The notes beneath the pieces were generated by a model. That model worked only from the letters and a program-made list of their open reading frames with translations. It had not been told where the DNA came from and made no database searches. The position numbers and the translations under genes were made by a program. Shown here piece by piece: positions 26,914-36,016 of a stretch of 64,000 nucleotides of DNA (its first letter is position 1; each line of letters starts with the position of its first letter). Source of the stretch: Thiosocius teredinicola (GTDB taxonomy: Bacteria > Pseudomonadota > Gammaproteobacteria > Chromatiales > Chromatiaceae); the NCBI RefSeq assembly GCF_002009425.1, contig NZ_CP019936.1:3707297-3771296 (forward strand), in the 5' to 3' direction.

Positions 26914-27783
26914 TTACTGTTCGCCCTGGCGGTGCATCGGCTGCCGCAGACCGGTGACCAAATCGAGGTACTCCGGATGATGCGGCGGCAGCCAGCCATG
27001 CCGGATCAGGAAATCGATCACCACCAGGTTGCAGTTCAGCTTCATTTCCTCGGTTTCAAGCACGATGCGGGCGACCTCGTCGAGCGGCAGCAACATGAAC
27101 TCCTCAACCTCGCCATCGGTATTGCGCGGCTCGAAATCGTCGCTCAACGCCAGGTCGTAGCAGTACAAAACATCGCGCCGTAGTCCACGTTCGGCAACCC
27201 TGTTGTACGACACCGCACCCACAGGAACAGCATTCCTAGCCAGTTCTTCGGGTACGTTGGCCTCTTCGGCGCATTCTTTGACCAGGTTTTCTTCCAGGCT
27301 CAAGGAATGCGGCAGTCCGCCGGCCACCATGTTGTCGAGGTACCCGGGAAACAGCAGTCGATCGCGGGCCCGCCTACCGAGCCACATGTAGATGCCATCG
27401 GCACGTTTGACGTAACCATTAAGGTGTTGACCGAAAGAGTGCACGCCAAAGTAGGCTGCGGCCGCCCGATCGACCACGCACACGGCCGACTCGCGCCCGC
27501 CCGGTGTCACTGCATAGGGCTCGCCCATATAAGGTGAGATCACCTCCGCGTCAGACAACGCACGTGCGACTTCGTTCAGCGCCTCGCTGCGCGCCTCGAA
27601 ACCGTCGAGGTCGGGCGCCAGGCGAAACTGCGCGTCGCCGAATTCGAACACATCGGGGAAACGGCGCAGGTGTTCGATGAACGCAGGCCTCACCAGACCG
27701 ACGACCTGCTCATCGATTCGCCAGGGCAGAAAGACCTCGTCGATCGGTGAATTGCAGGCAGTTATGTGACGGAAAAAACTCAT
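26914..27783 (-). CDS. DUF4743/Nudix hydrolase
   Basis: The 289-residue protein starts at ATG 27783 (MSFFRHITACNS). The N-terminal part (1-115) is DUF4743-like, as in fungal and plant thiamine-pyrophosphokinase-associated Nudix enzymes. The C-terminal part is a Nudix domain: DNMVAGGLPHSLSLEENLVKECAEEANV carries a Nudix-like box with Glu residues retained (GGLPHSLSLEENLVKECAEEANV). A role in removing damaged thiamine or nucleotide phosphates is plausible. It follows the M48 gene by 22 bases. Confidence 0.82.
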   Translation of the reverse strand: MSFFRHITACNSPIDEVFLPWRIDEQVVGLVRPAFIEHLRRFPDVFEFGDAQFRLAPDLDGFEARSEALNEVARALSDAEVISPYMGEPYAVTPGGRESAVCVVDRAAAAYFGVHSFGQHLNGYVKRADGIYMWLGRRARDRLLFPGYLDNMVAGGLPHSLSLEENLVKECAEEANVPEELARNAVPVGAVSYNRVAERGLRRDVLYCYDLALSDDFEPRNTDGEVEEFMLLPLDEVARIVLETEEMKLNCNLVVIDFLIRHGWLPPHHPEYLDLVTGLRQPMHRQGEQ

Positions 27784-27805
27784 CCGGACTTCCTGATCGT
27801 TTGCG

Positions 27806-29362
27806 CTAGCGAGCCAGCTCCGCGTTGCTGACAACCGCACCGTAACCGCGCGCCTTGGATACACTCATCGGTCCCAGATCGGTTTTGACCTGCACCGCCT
27901 TGCCGGCGTCGAGCACCCGATCGATACCAAACTCGATCTGTTTGCGCACACCGTTGATCGACTTCGGTCCGACAACCACCCGCACGTTGCGCACGGCGAC
28001 GCCCGCTTCGTTGGCGATCTTGACCACCAGGTAACCGTCCTTGCTCAGGCCCATCGCGGTTGCCACGTAGCGCGCCGGGTTCTTGTTCAGATCGAGCTGT
28101 GCAAGGCGCTTGGTTGCGGCCTTGCCCACGTTTGATGACGACGTGGCAGCCTTCTGGAAATAGCCGATCGCCTGCGACTCCTTGCCCTGCCTGGCGGCCA
28201 CGTTGCCCAGGCTGTAGTAACCCTCAGCCGTCGGCAACAACGACAGGCTACGTTTCAGGTCGCGTTCGGCACCGCCGGTATCGCCCGCTTCCTGGCGCAT
28301 ATAACCCCGCACCAGCAACGGTCGAAAGTAGTCGGGGTTCAAGGCTACTGCCTTGTCGAGATCTTTCAGCGCACTCTTGTCGCCGTTCTTGGCCGCCTGG
28401 ATCTCACCGCGCAGGCCGTAGAAAGCCGCCTCTTTGGGTTCGATGCTGATCGCCCGATCAACCTTCGCCATGGCCGTGTCGAGTTTGCCGTCTTTGAACG
28501 CCGTGCGTGCCTCATCGTAGGCCTCGTACGCGGGCTTGGTGCGCTTCAAGCGCGCGATCGCGTTCTGGTAGCGCGCCTGCCCGACGTCTCCCCCCGGGTT
28601 ACCCAACTTCGCGACCATTTCGCGGTTGGCCGCGACACGTTCGCGCGATGGCGGGTGACTGGCGAACAGCCCGCTCAGCCAGTCCGCTTCCTTGCCTTCG
28701 GCCAGCCGCACGAAAGTTTCCTGCAAGCGCACCGCAGCTGCCGGATCGTAGCCCGCGCGCACCATGTACTGCATACCGTAGGCATCGGCCTCGCTTTCGT
28801 CCCCGCGGCTGAACTTCTGATTGGTCAGCTGCGCGCCGACACCGGCGGCCGCCATGCCGACGTCGCGATAGTCCGTGCCACCGAGCGCGACACCGGCCGC
28901 CACCAGGGCGCCCTGCAGAAATACGCCCCGCTCCATCGCCTGCGCACTATGACGGGCCGCGGCGTGCACAATCTCGTGGGCGAGGACGGCAGCGAGCTCC
29001 GCCTCGTTGTCGAGCTCGACCAACAGGCCGCGGTTGATTGAGATCTTGCCGCCCGGCAGCGCCCAGGCATTGGGCGTGGAATCGTTCAGGATGCTGAACT
29101 CGTAGGGCAGCTTGCGATCGCTGACCTTAGCCAGGCGACCACCAACCGACTTCACGTACTGGCTCAATTCCGGTTCGACGACATAGTCGCCACCTTGGGC
29201 CTGACGGTAGGGGCCGTAATTTTTCTGCCCGATCGCCAGCTCCTGCGATTCGGGAACGAAGGCGATCTCGTTCTTACCGGTCACCGGGTTGACGGCACAA
29301 CCGCCAAACAGGCCGCTCGCAGCGATCAACACCACCGCCATAAGTCGTTTGCTCGTCAGCAT
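27806..29362 (-). CDS. M48 metalloprotease lipoprotein with TPR-like repeats
   Basis: The 518-residue lipoprotein starts at ATG 29362 and has the lipobox GLFGGC (Cys22). The zinc site is HEIVH in AVLAHEIVHAAARHSAQ, and the third ligand is the Glu in RGDESEADAYGMQYM. This is the architecture of BepA/YfgC-like outer-membrane quality-control proteases. The middle part (about 255-410) carries TPR-like helical repeats. A C-terminal beta-rich domain (about 420-518, NKNPARYVATAMGLSKDGYL) is extra compared with BepA. A longer frame to 29620 lacks a signal peptide and was rejected. Confidence 0.9.
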   Translation of the reverse strand: MLTSKRLMAVVLIAASGLFGGCAVNPVTGKNEIAFVPESQELAIGQKNYGPYRQAQGGDYVVEPELSQYVKSVGGRLAKVSDRKLPYEFSILNDSTPNAWALPGGKISINRGLLVELDNEAELAAVLAHEIVHAAARHSAQAMERGVFLQGALVAAGVALGGTDYRDVGMAAAGVGAQLTNQKFSRGDESEADAYGMQYMVRAGYDPAAAVRLQETFVRLAEGKEADWLSGLFASHPPSRERVAANREMVAKLGNPGGDVGQARYQNAIARLKRTKPAYEAYDEARTAFKDGKLDTAMAKVDRAISIEPKEAAFYGLRGEIQAAKNGDKSALKDLDKAVALNPDYFRPLLVRGYMRQEAGDTGGAERDLKRSLSLLPTAEGYYSLGNVAARQGKESQAIGYFQKAATSSSNVGKAATKRLAQLDLNKNPARYVATAMGLSKDGYLVVKIANEAGVAVRNVRVVVGPKSINGVRKQIEFGIDRVLDAGKAVQVKTDLGPMSVSKARGYGAVVSNAELAR

Positions 29363-29411
29363 AACGCTCTCCTTACTTCCATCGGTCCGCACGCCTGTGA
29401 GGACCCGTTTT

Positions 29412-30218
29412 CTATCGTTGAGGTTCCGTCTTTTCATTTCGCTTGACCGCTTCCCAGGCGGCATCGAGCGCCTGCAGATCGAGCTTGCCGAGGTCTGCGT
29501 GACCGCTGTCATGCAAGGTCGTTTCCATCGCACGGAAACGACGTTCGAACTTGTCGTTGGCCGCGCGCAGCGTCTGCTCCGCATCCATACCCGCCAGCCG
29601 GACGAGATTGACCATCGCAAACATCAGGTCGCCGAGTTCGTCCTGCAGGCATTCATCGTCACCCGCCTGCATCTCTTCGCTGACCTCGTCCAACTCTTCA
29701 CGGATCTTGTCGTATGCGCCCTGTGCGCTCGGCCAGTCAAAACCAACACGCGCCGCGCGCTTCTGCAGCTTCTCTGCACGCACCAACGCCGGCAGTGCGC
29801 GCGCGATGCCGTCCATCTGGCTGTGCTTTGCGCTGTCACTGCGCCCGGCGCGTTCCTCGGCCTTTTTCTTTTCCCAGGCCGCGTGCAATTGCTGCTCGTC
29901 ATCATACGATGCGTCGTCGAACACATGGGGATGACGCCGTACCATCTTGTCGCAGATTCCGTGCACCACGTCTGAAAAATCAAAGCGCTGTTCTTCTTCG
30001 GCGATGCGGCTGTAGAAAACCACCTGGAACAACAGATCACCCAACTCATCGCGCAGTTCATCCATGGCGCCGCGTTCGATCGCGTCGGCCACCTCGTAGG
30101 CCTCTTCGAGGGTATAGGGCACGATGGTCGCGTAGGTCTGACGCTGGTCCCAGGGGCATCCGTTCTGCGGGTCGCGCAGGCGCGCCATGATCTCGAGCAA
30201 GCGGTCGATCGACGCCAT
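29412..30218 (-). CDS. mazG: Nucleoside triphosphate pyrophosphohydrolase MazG
   Basis: The 268-residue protein has two MazG domains. The first includes CPWDQRQTYATIVPYTLEEAYE and DELRDELGDLLFQVVFYS with the metal-binding ExxE pattern. The second includes EELDEVSEEMQ and DELGDLMFAMVNLVRL. MazG removes aberrant or surplus nucleoside triphosphates. The ATG at 30218 overlaps the stop of the SRAP gene (ATGA). The further-upstream frame was rejected because residue 1 of E. coli-like MazG aligns with MASIDRLLEIM. Confidence 0.95.
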   Translation of the reverse strand: MASIDRLLEIMARLRDPQNGCPWDQRQTYATIVPYTLEEAYEVADAIERGAMDELRDELGDLLFQVVFYSRIAEEEQRFDFSDVVHGICDKMVRRHPHVFDDASYDDEQQLHAAWEKKKAEERAGRSDSAKHSQMDGIARALPALVRAEKLQKRAARVGFDWPSAQGAYDKIREELDEVSEEMQAGDDECLQDELGDLMFAMVNLVRLAGMDAEQTLRAANDKFERRFRAMETTLHDSGHADLGKLDLQALDAAWEAVKRNEKTEPQR

Positions 30219-30895
30219 CAGTCTGTTGGCTCCACGGGTTCGAGCAGGTCGGAGGAATCGTTCTTCGGGCTGTTCACCGCCCGGCCAACCGGATAGATCG
30301 CCAGGTCCGGCGCCTGTTGAGCGGCCAGCAACGTTTCGATCGGTTGCGGTTTCTGCTTGTGTATGTCCAGCCACAGATCGAACGACTTCGGCGATACGAT
30401 CACCGGCATGCGGTCATGGATACGACTGACCTGCTGGTTTGCGGCTTTCACCAGGATGCTGCATGAATCGATCTCGTTGCCATTGGCGTCCTGCCAATGC
30501 TCCCACAGGCCGGCCAGCGCCAGCGGCTGTTTATCTGCTGCGCGCAATACGTAGGGCTGCTTGGCGCCGCCGCTCGTATGCCACTCATAAAAGCCATCGG
30601 CAGGAATCAAGCAGCGACGATAACGGAAGGCGTTGCGGTATGCAGGTTTCTCGGTGACGGTTTCCAGGCGTGCGTTGATCATGCTGTAGCGGCTGTCCGG
30701 TCCCTTCGACCAACTCGGAATCAGCCCCCATCGTACCAACACCATTTCGCGTCGGCCCTGCGCATCCTGGCGGATGATCGGGATGGGTTGTGTCGGTGCG
30801 ATGTTGTAGCGCGGAGACAGCAACGGCATCGGCATTTCGCCGAACAGCGCCGTGAGCTTGTCGGCCGTCGAATGCAGGAAGTATCGGCCACACAT
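30218..30895 (-). CDS. yedK: SRAP-domain protein (YedK/HMCES abasic-site shield)
   Basis: This 225-residue SOS-response-associated peptidase family protein cross-links to abasic sites in single-stranded DNA. It starts MCGRYFLHS, placing the essential Cys at position 2 after Met removal, so I chose ATG 30895 over the GTG one codon upstream. The other active-site residues are visible in SMINARLETVTEKPAY (Asn), IPADGFYEWH (Glu) and SRIHDRMPVIV (His). It lies between dgt and mazG in a tightly packed run of nucleotide and DNA-care genes. Confidence 0.93.
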   Translation of the reverse strand: MCGRYFLHSTADKLTALFGEMPMPLLSPRYNIAPTQPIPIIRQDAQGRREMVLVRWGLIPSWSKGPDSRYSMINARLETVTEKPAYRNAFRYRRCLIPADGFYEWHTSGGAKQPYVLRAADKQPLALAGLWEHWQDANGNEIDSCSILVKAANQQVSRIHDRMPVIVSPKSFDLWLDIHKQKPQPIETLLAAQQAPDLAIYPVGRAVNSPKNDSSDLLEPVEPTD

Positions 30896-30941
30896 CACTC
30901 ACCCCCAGGTGTCGCGCCTGTTGCTTGGAGTTGCACCGGCT

Positions 30942-32300
30942 TCAACCACCCGGCAGCGAGATACCGGTAACCTTTTTGTACAGGCTGACCGCATACGAAT
31001 CGGTCATGCCGGAGACGAAGTCGGTGAGCAGCAATAGACGCTGGTAGGGATCTTCGGCCGGTACATTGTCGGGCCCGATGAACTGCTCCGGGACCAGGCG
31101 AATCAACATGCGACTGCGCGACGATGCGCGCTCGCCGTGTTCGGCCACGTCGTCGACGACCTCGGCGAAGCGTTCCAGCAGGTCACTGACCACCTGGAAG
31201 CCCGCGGCCTGAATGCTGACCACCTCGGGTGCGCAATAGATGCGCTGTCGGGCCGAATCGATCAGCGCGTCGAGAGACGAGCGCAGGGGCAACTCTTCGA
31301 GCAGTGGGATATCGAAGCGCCCTGCCAGGATCTCAGCTTCGTTATCGAGAAAACAGGTCACCACCTGGTTGATGATCTCGTTGATGACCTTGGCGCGCAA
31401 AAACTCGACGCGGTTTTTCGCATCCTTGATGTGCTCGAGGCGCGGACGTTGACGGTCGGGGTCACTGATCAGCGGCCAAAACAGATCGAGCACTTCCTGG
31501 TAGCTGAAATGACCAAGCCGGTAGCCGTCTTCGATGTCGATCACGCGATAGCTGATGTCATCGGCCGCCTCGACCAGGAATGCCAGTGGGTGCCGGCACC
31601 ACATCGCATGATGAGTGTCGCGCGCGATCAGGCCGACAGCCTCGGCGACGGTCTCGAAGGCGGCACGATCGGCGGCTGTGAAGCCCTGCTTCTTGGCGCT
31701 GACGCCATCGAAGCGACTGCCGCCGAGAAAGGATTCGCGCGGGTACTTGGTGAACGCAGCCAGCGTCGCGCAAGTCAGTTGCAACCCGCCGGGGTTATCC
31801 GGGTTCTGCAGCCGGGTGATGATGCGAAAGCCCTGTGCATTGCCCTCGAACGACAGGAAGTCTTCGCGCTCGCTGCCGCTGAGCATCGCCACACGGCGCG
31901 CGCCATAGGGTGCGGTCTGCGCCCAGTTACGAATGGCGTCTTCACCGGAATGGCCGAACGGTGGATTACCGATATCGTGCGCCAGGCAGGCGGCCGCGAT
32001 GATGCCGCCGAAATCGGCTGCCTCGAACTGATCGAGGCCATGGCGTGCAATCACCTGTTCGCCGACCAATGTGCCCAATGAGCGACCGATGCTCGAGGCC
32101 TCAAGACTGTGCGTGAGACGGGTGCGCACATAGTCGACTTTCGACAATGGGAAGACCTGCGTCTTGTCCTGCATGCGGCGAAACGCCGAGGAGAACACCA
32201 CGCGGTCGAAATCACGTTGAAAATCGGTGCGCGCAAATGACGCTTTGGGGGGTTCACTCGAGCCCAGCCGGGCGCGTGAGAGCAAATGCTGCCACTGCAT
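30942..32300 (-). CDS. dgt: Deoxyguanosinetriphosphate triphosphohydrolase-like protein
   Basis: The 452-residue HD-domain dNTPase starts at ATG 32300 (MQWQHLLSRARLG); upstream frames lack a better start signal. The metal site is visible in TRLTHSLEASSIG (His) and CLAHDIGNPPFGHSGEDA (His-Asp). The substrate-pocket segment FRRMQDKTQVFPLS is also canonical. It hydrolyses dNTPs to deoxynucleoside and triphosphate. It is the first gene of the apparent dgt-SRAP-mazG-M48-Nudix run; each gap is under 60 bases. Confidence 0.93.
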   Translation of the reverse strand: MQWQHLLSRARLGSSEPPKASFARTDFQRDFDRVVFSSAFRRMQDKTQVFPLSKVDYVRTRLTHSLEASSIGRSLGTLVGEQVIARHGLDQFEAADFGGIIAAACLAHDIGNPPFGHSGEDAIRNWAQTAPYGARRVAMLSGSEREDFLSFEGNAQGFRIITRLQNPDNPGGLQLTCATLAAFTKYPRESFLGGSRFDGVSAKKQGFTAADRAAFETVAEAVGLIARDTHHAMWCRHPLAFLVEAADDISYRVIDIEDGYRLGHFSYQEVLDLFWPLISDPDRQRPRLEHIKDAKNRVEFLRAKVINEIINQVVTCFLDNEAEILAGRFDIPLLEELPLRSSLDALIDSARQRIYCAPEVVSIQAAGFQVVSDLLERFAEVVDDVAEHGERASSRSRMLIRLVPEQFIGPDNVPAEDPYQRLLLLTDFVSGMTDSYAVSLYKKVTGISLPGG

Positions 32301-33263
32301 GCTCAACGGAAATCCAACGCGATACACGAAAGCCATTTCATGGCGCAGAACTCTACCATCGGCGATGAAAGACTGACCACCACCAGCCGTGCAAAGCATG
32401 TCGGTTTGCCCAGCAATTGGTCGGCCTCCGACCGGGGCGGGCAGGATCCTGCATCGATATGGCTTGAGCTTCGCTTAGCACAACGAGGCGGCGACGTTTG
32501 CGTAGTCGGGTTTGCACCGAAGCCGTGCTTGTCGGCTTCGCAGGGCTACCGGGCGACTCGAACGACGGCGAGGTCACCGGGATGACGTACACGAGCCGCA
32601 GGCGGCCGCCGCTGGTTCGCCCGACCTTCGGTAGCCTGCCCGACGACCGGAGTGAACGGACCGACCCACCGCCAACGTGGCTCCCGGCCTGCCAAGCGCG
32701 CTGCGATCTGGTTAATGGACCAGCGCACTTGCGTTATTGAGCGCTGCTTCTATATTTAGATTCGGACGAACCTGCTTCATCGCGTTTTGGCGCGAGAGGG
32801 GTTTGTGCGTGCCCAACCCGCCAAAGGTTTTTTTGGCGCGACGCACCATTTTTCACGTTTTTCACCCCAAAAAACACGTTTTTGCACCTGTTTTACCCCA
32901 TAACGCAGGTTAAGACAGTGCGCCCATTATGTCGCTGTAACCCACCAAATCTCTTGAAAATTCAGTCGTTTGAATCGCCGGCTTCGGCCTCGGGTGATGT
33001 CGCGTGTTTTTAAATAATGACGGTTGACCGCCCACTTGCACTCAATGATGTGCCCACGGAGCGGGCGGCAAGTGCCCCCATTCGCAGACCCTCTGCAGAC
33101 CGATGAACGTGGGTAACTTCAACCCGCCGGGGCGATGCGTCGCTGACCTGACACAAACCGAGATAAACGCTGATGCGGCCCGCGAACACCTGCACGGGCC
33201 ATTGCAGCCGCCTGTGCCGGCACGGCGGTATGCGTAGGCGCCAAACCTTGACCCGGCACCGCT
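32301..33263. other. Gene-poor 963-base gap with an AT-rich structured core
   Basis: No convincing gene is present; small frames on both strands have no start signals or recognisable products. The part from 32740 to 32960 is notably AT-rich for this window, with repeated CACGTTTTT and TTTTTCAC words. It contains a nested hairpin at 32805-32846: GTGCGT pairs with ACGCAC outside, CGCCAAA with TTTGGCG inside, followed by CATTTTTC on the plus strand. The gap is downstream of the FGE-like gene and upstream of dgt, both on the minus strand, so it may hold the dgt promoter. Another hairpin, GAAGCCG/CGGCTTC, lies at 32519-32539. Confidence 0.5.
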
Positions 33264-34253
33264 TCACTGCGGCAGATCGCGCACCACGCGGAATCCGAGA
33301 TTGACATCGAGTTCATCGCGCAGACGCATGCGTCTGGCGGCACTACGCGCATACACTGCCGCATCGAACCAGGAGCCCCCACGTACCGTGATCCAATCAT
33401 TGCGGCGGGCCTTCGGCGCCGGATGGCGTCGCGGCAGGTTCACGTGTGACTCGGTCCAGTTGTCGGCGGTGAACTCCCAGACGTTGCCGTGCATGTCGTA
33501 CAGTCCCCAGGCGTTCGGCCGGTAACTGCCGACAGGCAGGGTATGCGCGACCGGCACGCACTTGGGCAGGTACCAACGCTTCTTCTTGCGTGCTTCGTCG
33601 TATGGGAAGGTCGCCTTGAAATGCACGTCCTTGCAGCTAACCGATTCGCCGAATGCAAACGGCGTGAGGGAGCCTGCGCGGCAGGCGTATTCCCACTCCG
33701 CCTCGCTCGGCAGCCGGTAGCGGTGGCCGCTGCGATCGCTGAGCCAGCGGCAATAATCCTCGGCCTCGCCATGGCGGATGTTGATCACCGGATGTCGGCC
33801 TGCGGTTCGGATGAGATCGGAACGCCAACGCCATCCACTGTCACGCTCGAACAGCGCAAATTCGTCTGCCGTGACCGGATAACGCCCGATGGCGAAGTGA
33901 TGGGCAACCTGCTGGTAGTGGGCCGGTCCTTCCTCGAGCCGGTGACCGAACTCGCTGTGATGCGAGCCCATTTCGAAGACACCTGCCGGTATCACCTGCA
34001 TTTCCGGCCCCTGCCCTGTCGCCCCCAACACGTCGGCGAACGACGGCTGAACGCCGGCAATCTGTGCCGCCTTGGCCTGCAACGCCACGCGCTGTTCTGC
34101 GCTGAGGTCGGGAATGAAAGGAAGCGAAACGGAGGAAGAAGATACTGCAGAAGACACGGGACTGACATCGGATGACTGACGACGGAGCGCGATTATGCGA
34201 TATGCCACTGCCCGACTCCAGGCGTTGACGATAGACGGCTCCCGGTGATTCAT
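33264..34253 (-). CDS. FGE/SUMF1-like (C-type lectin fold) protein
   Basis: The 329-residue protein has a formylglycine-generating-enzyme-type domain over residues about 85-325. Recognisable segments are IPAGVFEMGSHHSEF, FAIGRYPVTADEFALFE, RLPSEAEWEYACRAG, MHGNVWEFTADNW, VRGGSWFDAAVYARSAARR and LGFRVVRD. True FGEs have a Cys before SAAR; here it is Arg-Ser-Ala-Ala-Arg preceded by Ala, so this is unlikely to be a sulfatase-activating oxidase. Ergothioneine (EgtB), PvdO-like or phage/DGR-target roles share this fold. The N-terminal 80 residues are Ser-rich and unassigned. No operon partner. Confidence 0.82.
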   Translation of the reverse strand: MNHREPSIVNAWSRAVAYRIIALRRQSSDVSPVSSAVSSSSVSLPFIPDLSAEQRVALQAKAAQIAGVQPSFADVLGATGQGPEMQVIPAGVFEMGSHHSEFGHRLEEGPAHYQQVAHHFAIGRYPVTADEFALFERDSGWRWRSDLIRTAGRHPVINIRHGEAEDYCRWLSDRSGHRYRLPSEAEWEYACRAGSLTPFAFGESVSCKDVHFKATFPYDEARKKKRWYLPKCVPVAHTLPVGSYRPNAWGLYDMHGNVWEFTADNWTESHVNLPRRHPAPKARRNDWITVRGGSWFDAAVYARSAARRMRLRDELDVNLGFRVVRDLPQ

Positions 34254-34458
34254 ACCCGGTCACAATCCGCTTCGACAGCCTCGTCGGAGATACCGAGATT
34301 TCAAAGCGGCGTCTTTTAGGCATAATCACGCGGCGCGGCCGAACAACAGACAGGGCGAATGACGCGGCATCGCGCGTCTGCCCGTTGCGAAAAAGACGTC
34401 GCGTTGTAAATCGCGTCAGCTAACGCCTTCCATTTGATGCCTGCCGTAGGGATACGCC

Positions 34459-35079
34459 ATGCCGAGTATTTATGACCTGAAACCTCGCTTTCAGGCACTG
34501 TTGCGCCCACTGAATCAATCGCTCGTAAATAACGGCATCACCGCCAACATGGTGACGCTCGCGGCGATGGTGCTGTCGATCATGCTTGGCGTAGCTATCG
34601 CTGCATTTCCGGCGACGCAATGGTTGCTGTTGCTGATGCCGCTGTGGTTGTTCGTACGTATGGCGTTAAACGCCATCGACGGCATGCTGGCGCGCGAACA
34701 CCAGATGCAGAGCCGGCTCGGGGCGGTGCTGAACGAAATCGGCGACGTGGTATCCGACAGCGCGCTGTACCTACCGCTCGCCCTGGTGCCCGGCGTCGAC
34801 GCGCTGCCTGTCGTGCTGATCGCCGTCATTGCCATCATGGTCGAGATGGTTGGCGTGGTCGCCATCCAGATCGGCGCAAGCCGCCGTTACGACGGTCCGT
34901 TCGGCAAGAGCGACCGCGCGTTCGCGTTCGGCTTTCTGTGCCTGTTGCTGGGCCTCGGTGTGACGCCCGGCGCCTGGAGCACCGGCTTGCTGTGGCTCAT
35001 GGTGGCGCTGTCGGTGATGACGCTGCTCAACCGCGCTCGACAGGCGCTGCGCGAGAGTGACGGAGCGCAAGAGGCATGA
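34459..35079 (+). CDS. ynbA: CDP-alcohol phosphatidyltransferase, YnbA type
   Basis: The 206-residue membrane enzyme is of the CDP-alcohol phosphotransferase superfamily and has about six helices. The signature is read as NAIDGMLAREHQMQSRLGAV LNEIGDVVSD. Two aspartates of the classical DxxDGxxAR..GxxxDxxxD motif are Asn here (before xIDG and before EIGD). As I recall it, E. coli YnbA has the same substitution, so it seems a subfamily trait. The next gene starts before this one ends (ATGA overlap at 35076). Product lipid unknown. Confidence 0.87.
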   Translation: MPSIYDLKPRFQALLRPLNQSLVNNGITANMVTLAAMVLSIMLGVAIAAFPATQWLLLLMPLWLFVRMALNAIDGMLAREHQMQSRLGAVLNEIGDVVSDSALYLPLALVPGVDALPVVLIAVIAIMVEMVGVVAIQIGASRRYDGPFGKSDRAFAFGFLCLLLGLGVTPGAWSTGLLWLMVALSVMTLLNRARQALRESDGAQEA

Positions 35080-36011
35080 ACGATTTCGAGATCGGGCCGG
35101 TCGGCATCGCCTTGGGCGGCATCTTCGCCCTGCTGGCGTTCGCCAGCGCACTGACCTGGCTGCTGCAACTGCGCTCGGACAAGGACTACAGCGAACTTGC
35201 CGCGCGTATCAAATCCTGGTGGATCATGGTCGGCATCTTCACGCTGGCTATCGCGTTCAACCCGGCGTTCTCGATCGTGCTGCTGGGATTCGTCTCGTTC
35301 CTCGCGTTCAAGGAATTCCTGTCGATGATGTCGACGCGACGGGCCGATCGTCGCGTGATCTTCTGGGGTTTTCTGGCGATTCCGCTCCAGTTCTATTGGG
35401 TGTGGATCGGCTGGTACGGCATGTTCATCATCTTTATCCCAGTGTACCTGTTTCTGTTGATCCCGGCGCGCATGGTGCTGGCCGGGCAGACCGAGGGCTT
35501 TCTCAAGGCAGCCGGCACGCTGCACTGGGCGTTGATGACGACCGTGTTCAGCATCAGTCACGCCGCCTATCTGCTCGCCCTGCCGGAAGAACGCAACCCG
35601 GTCGCCGGCGGGGCGGGCCTGATGCTGTTCCTGATCTTCCTGACCCAGTTCAACGATGTCGCGCAGTACACCTGGGGCAAACTGTTCGGCAAGCACAAAG
35701 TTGTGCCCAAGGTGAGTCCGAAGAAGACTGTCGAAGGACTCGCCGGCGGTGTGCTGACGACAACGCTGCTGGCCTGGCTGATCGGCCCTTATCTCACACC
35801 GTTACACGGCTGGACTGCCGCCGCCACCGGCCTACTCATTGGGCTGGCCGGATTTATCGGCGACGTGGTGATCTCAGCGGTCAAACGCGATATCGGCGTC
35901 AAGGACAGCGGCAGCCTGATACCGGGGCATGGCGGCATCATGGACCGCATCGACAGCCTGACCTTTACCGCGCCGTTGTTCTTCCACCTGGTCTACTACC
36001 TGCACTACTGA
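35076..36011 (+). CDS. ynbB: CdsA-like phosphatidate cytidylyltransferase, YnbB type
   Basis: The 311-residue, eight- to nine-helix membrane protein resembles CDP-diglyceride synthases. Near the C-terminus it has the family signature region SAVKRDIGVKDSGSLIPGHG GIMDRIDSL with conserved Lys, Asp and Arg. The KVVPKVSPKKTVEGLAGGV segment is also characteristic. It makes CDP-diacylglycerol-like activated lipid that the YnbA-type transferase would use. It overlaps ynbA by four bases and ends six bases before the acyltransferase gene. Confidence 0.9.
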   Translation: MNDFEIGPVGIALGGIFALLAFASALTWLLQLRSDKDYSELAARIKSWWIMVGIFTLAIAFNPAFSIVLLGFVSFLAFKEFLSMMSTRRADRRVIFWGFLAIPLQFYWVWIGWYGMFIIFIPVYLFLLIPARMVLAGQTEGFLKAAGTLHWALMTTVFSISHAAYLLALPEERNPVAGGAGLMLFLIFLTQFNDVAQYTWGKLFGKHKVVPKVSPKKTVEGLAGGVLTTTLLAWLIGPYLTPLHGWTAAATGLLIGLAGFIGDVVISAVKRDIGVKDSGSLIPGHGGIMDRIDSLTFTAPLFFHLVYYLHY

Positions 36012-36016
36012 ACGAC

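Noticed and set aside
29412-32300. Phage-defence island built on dgt, SRAP and mazG
   Set aside because: All three have common housekeeping versions, and no other defence gene, mobile-element border or integrase is nearby.
32498-32740. Possible tRNA or small gene in the gap upstream of dgt
   Set aside because: The GAAGCCG/CGGCTTC hairpin is isolated; no cloverleaf arms or T-loop consensus can be assembled, and the open frame lacks a ribosome-binding site.
33010-33267. 85-codon minus-strand frame next to the FGE-like gene
   Set aside because: It overlaps the 3' end of that gene, has no start signal, and its Arg/Val-rich product matches no pattern I know.
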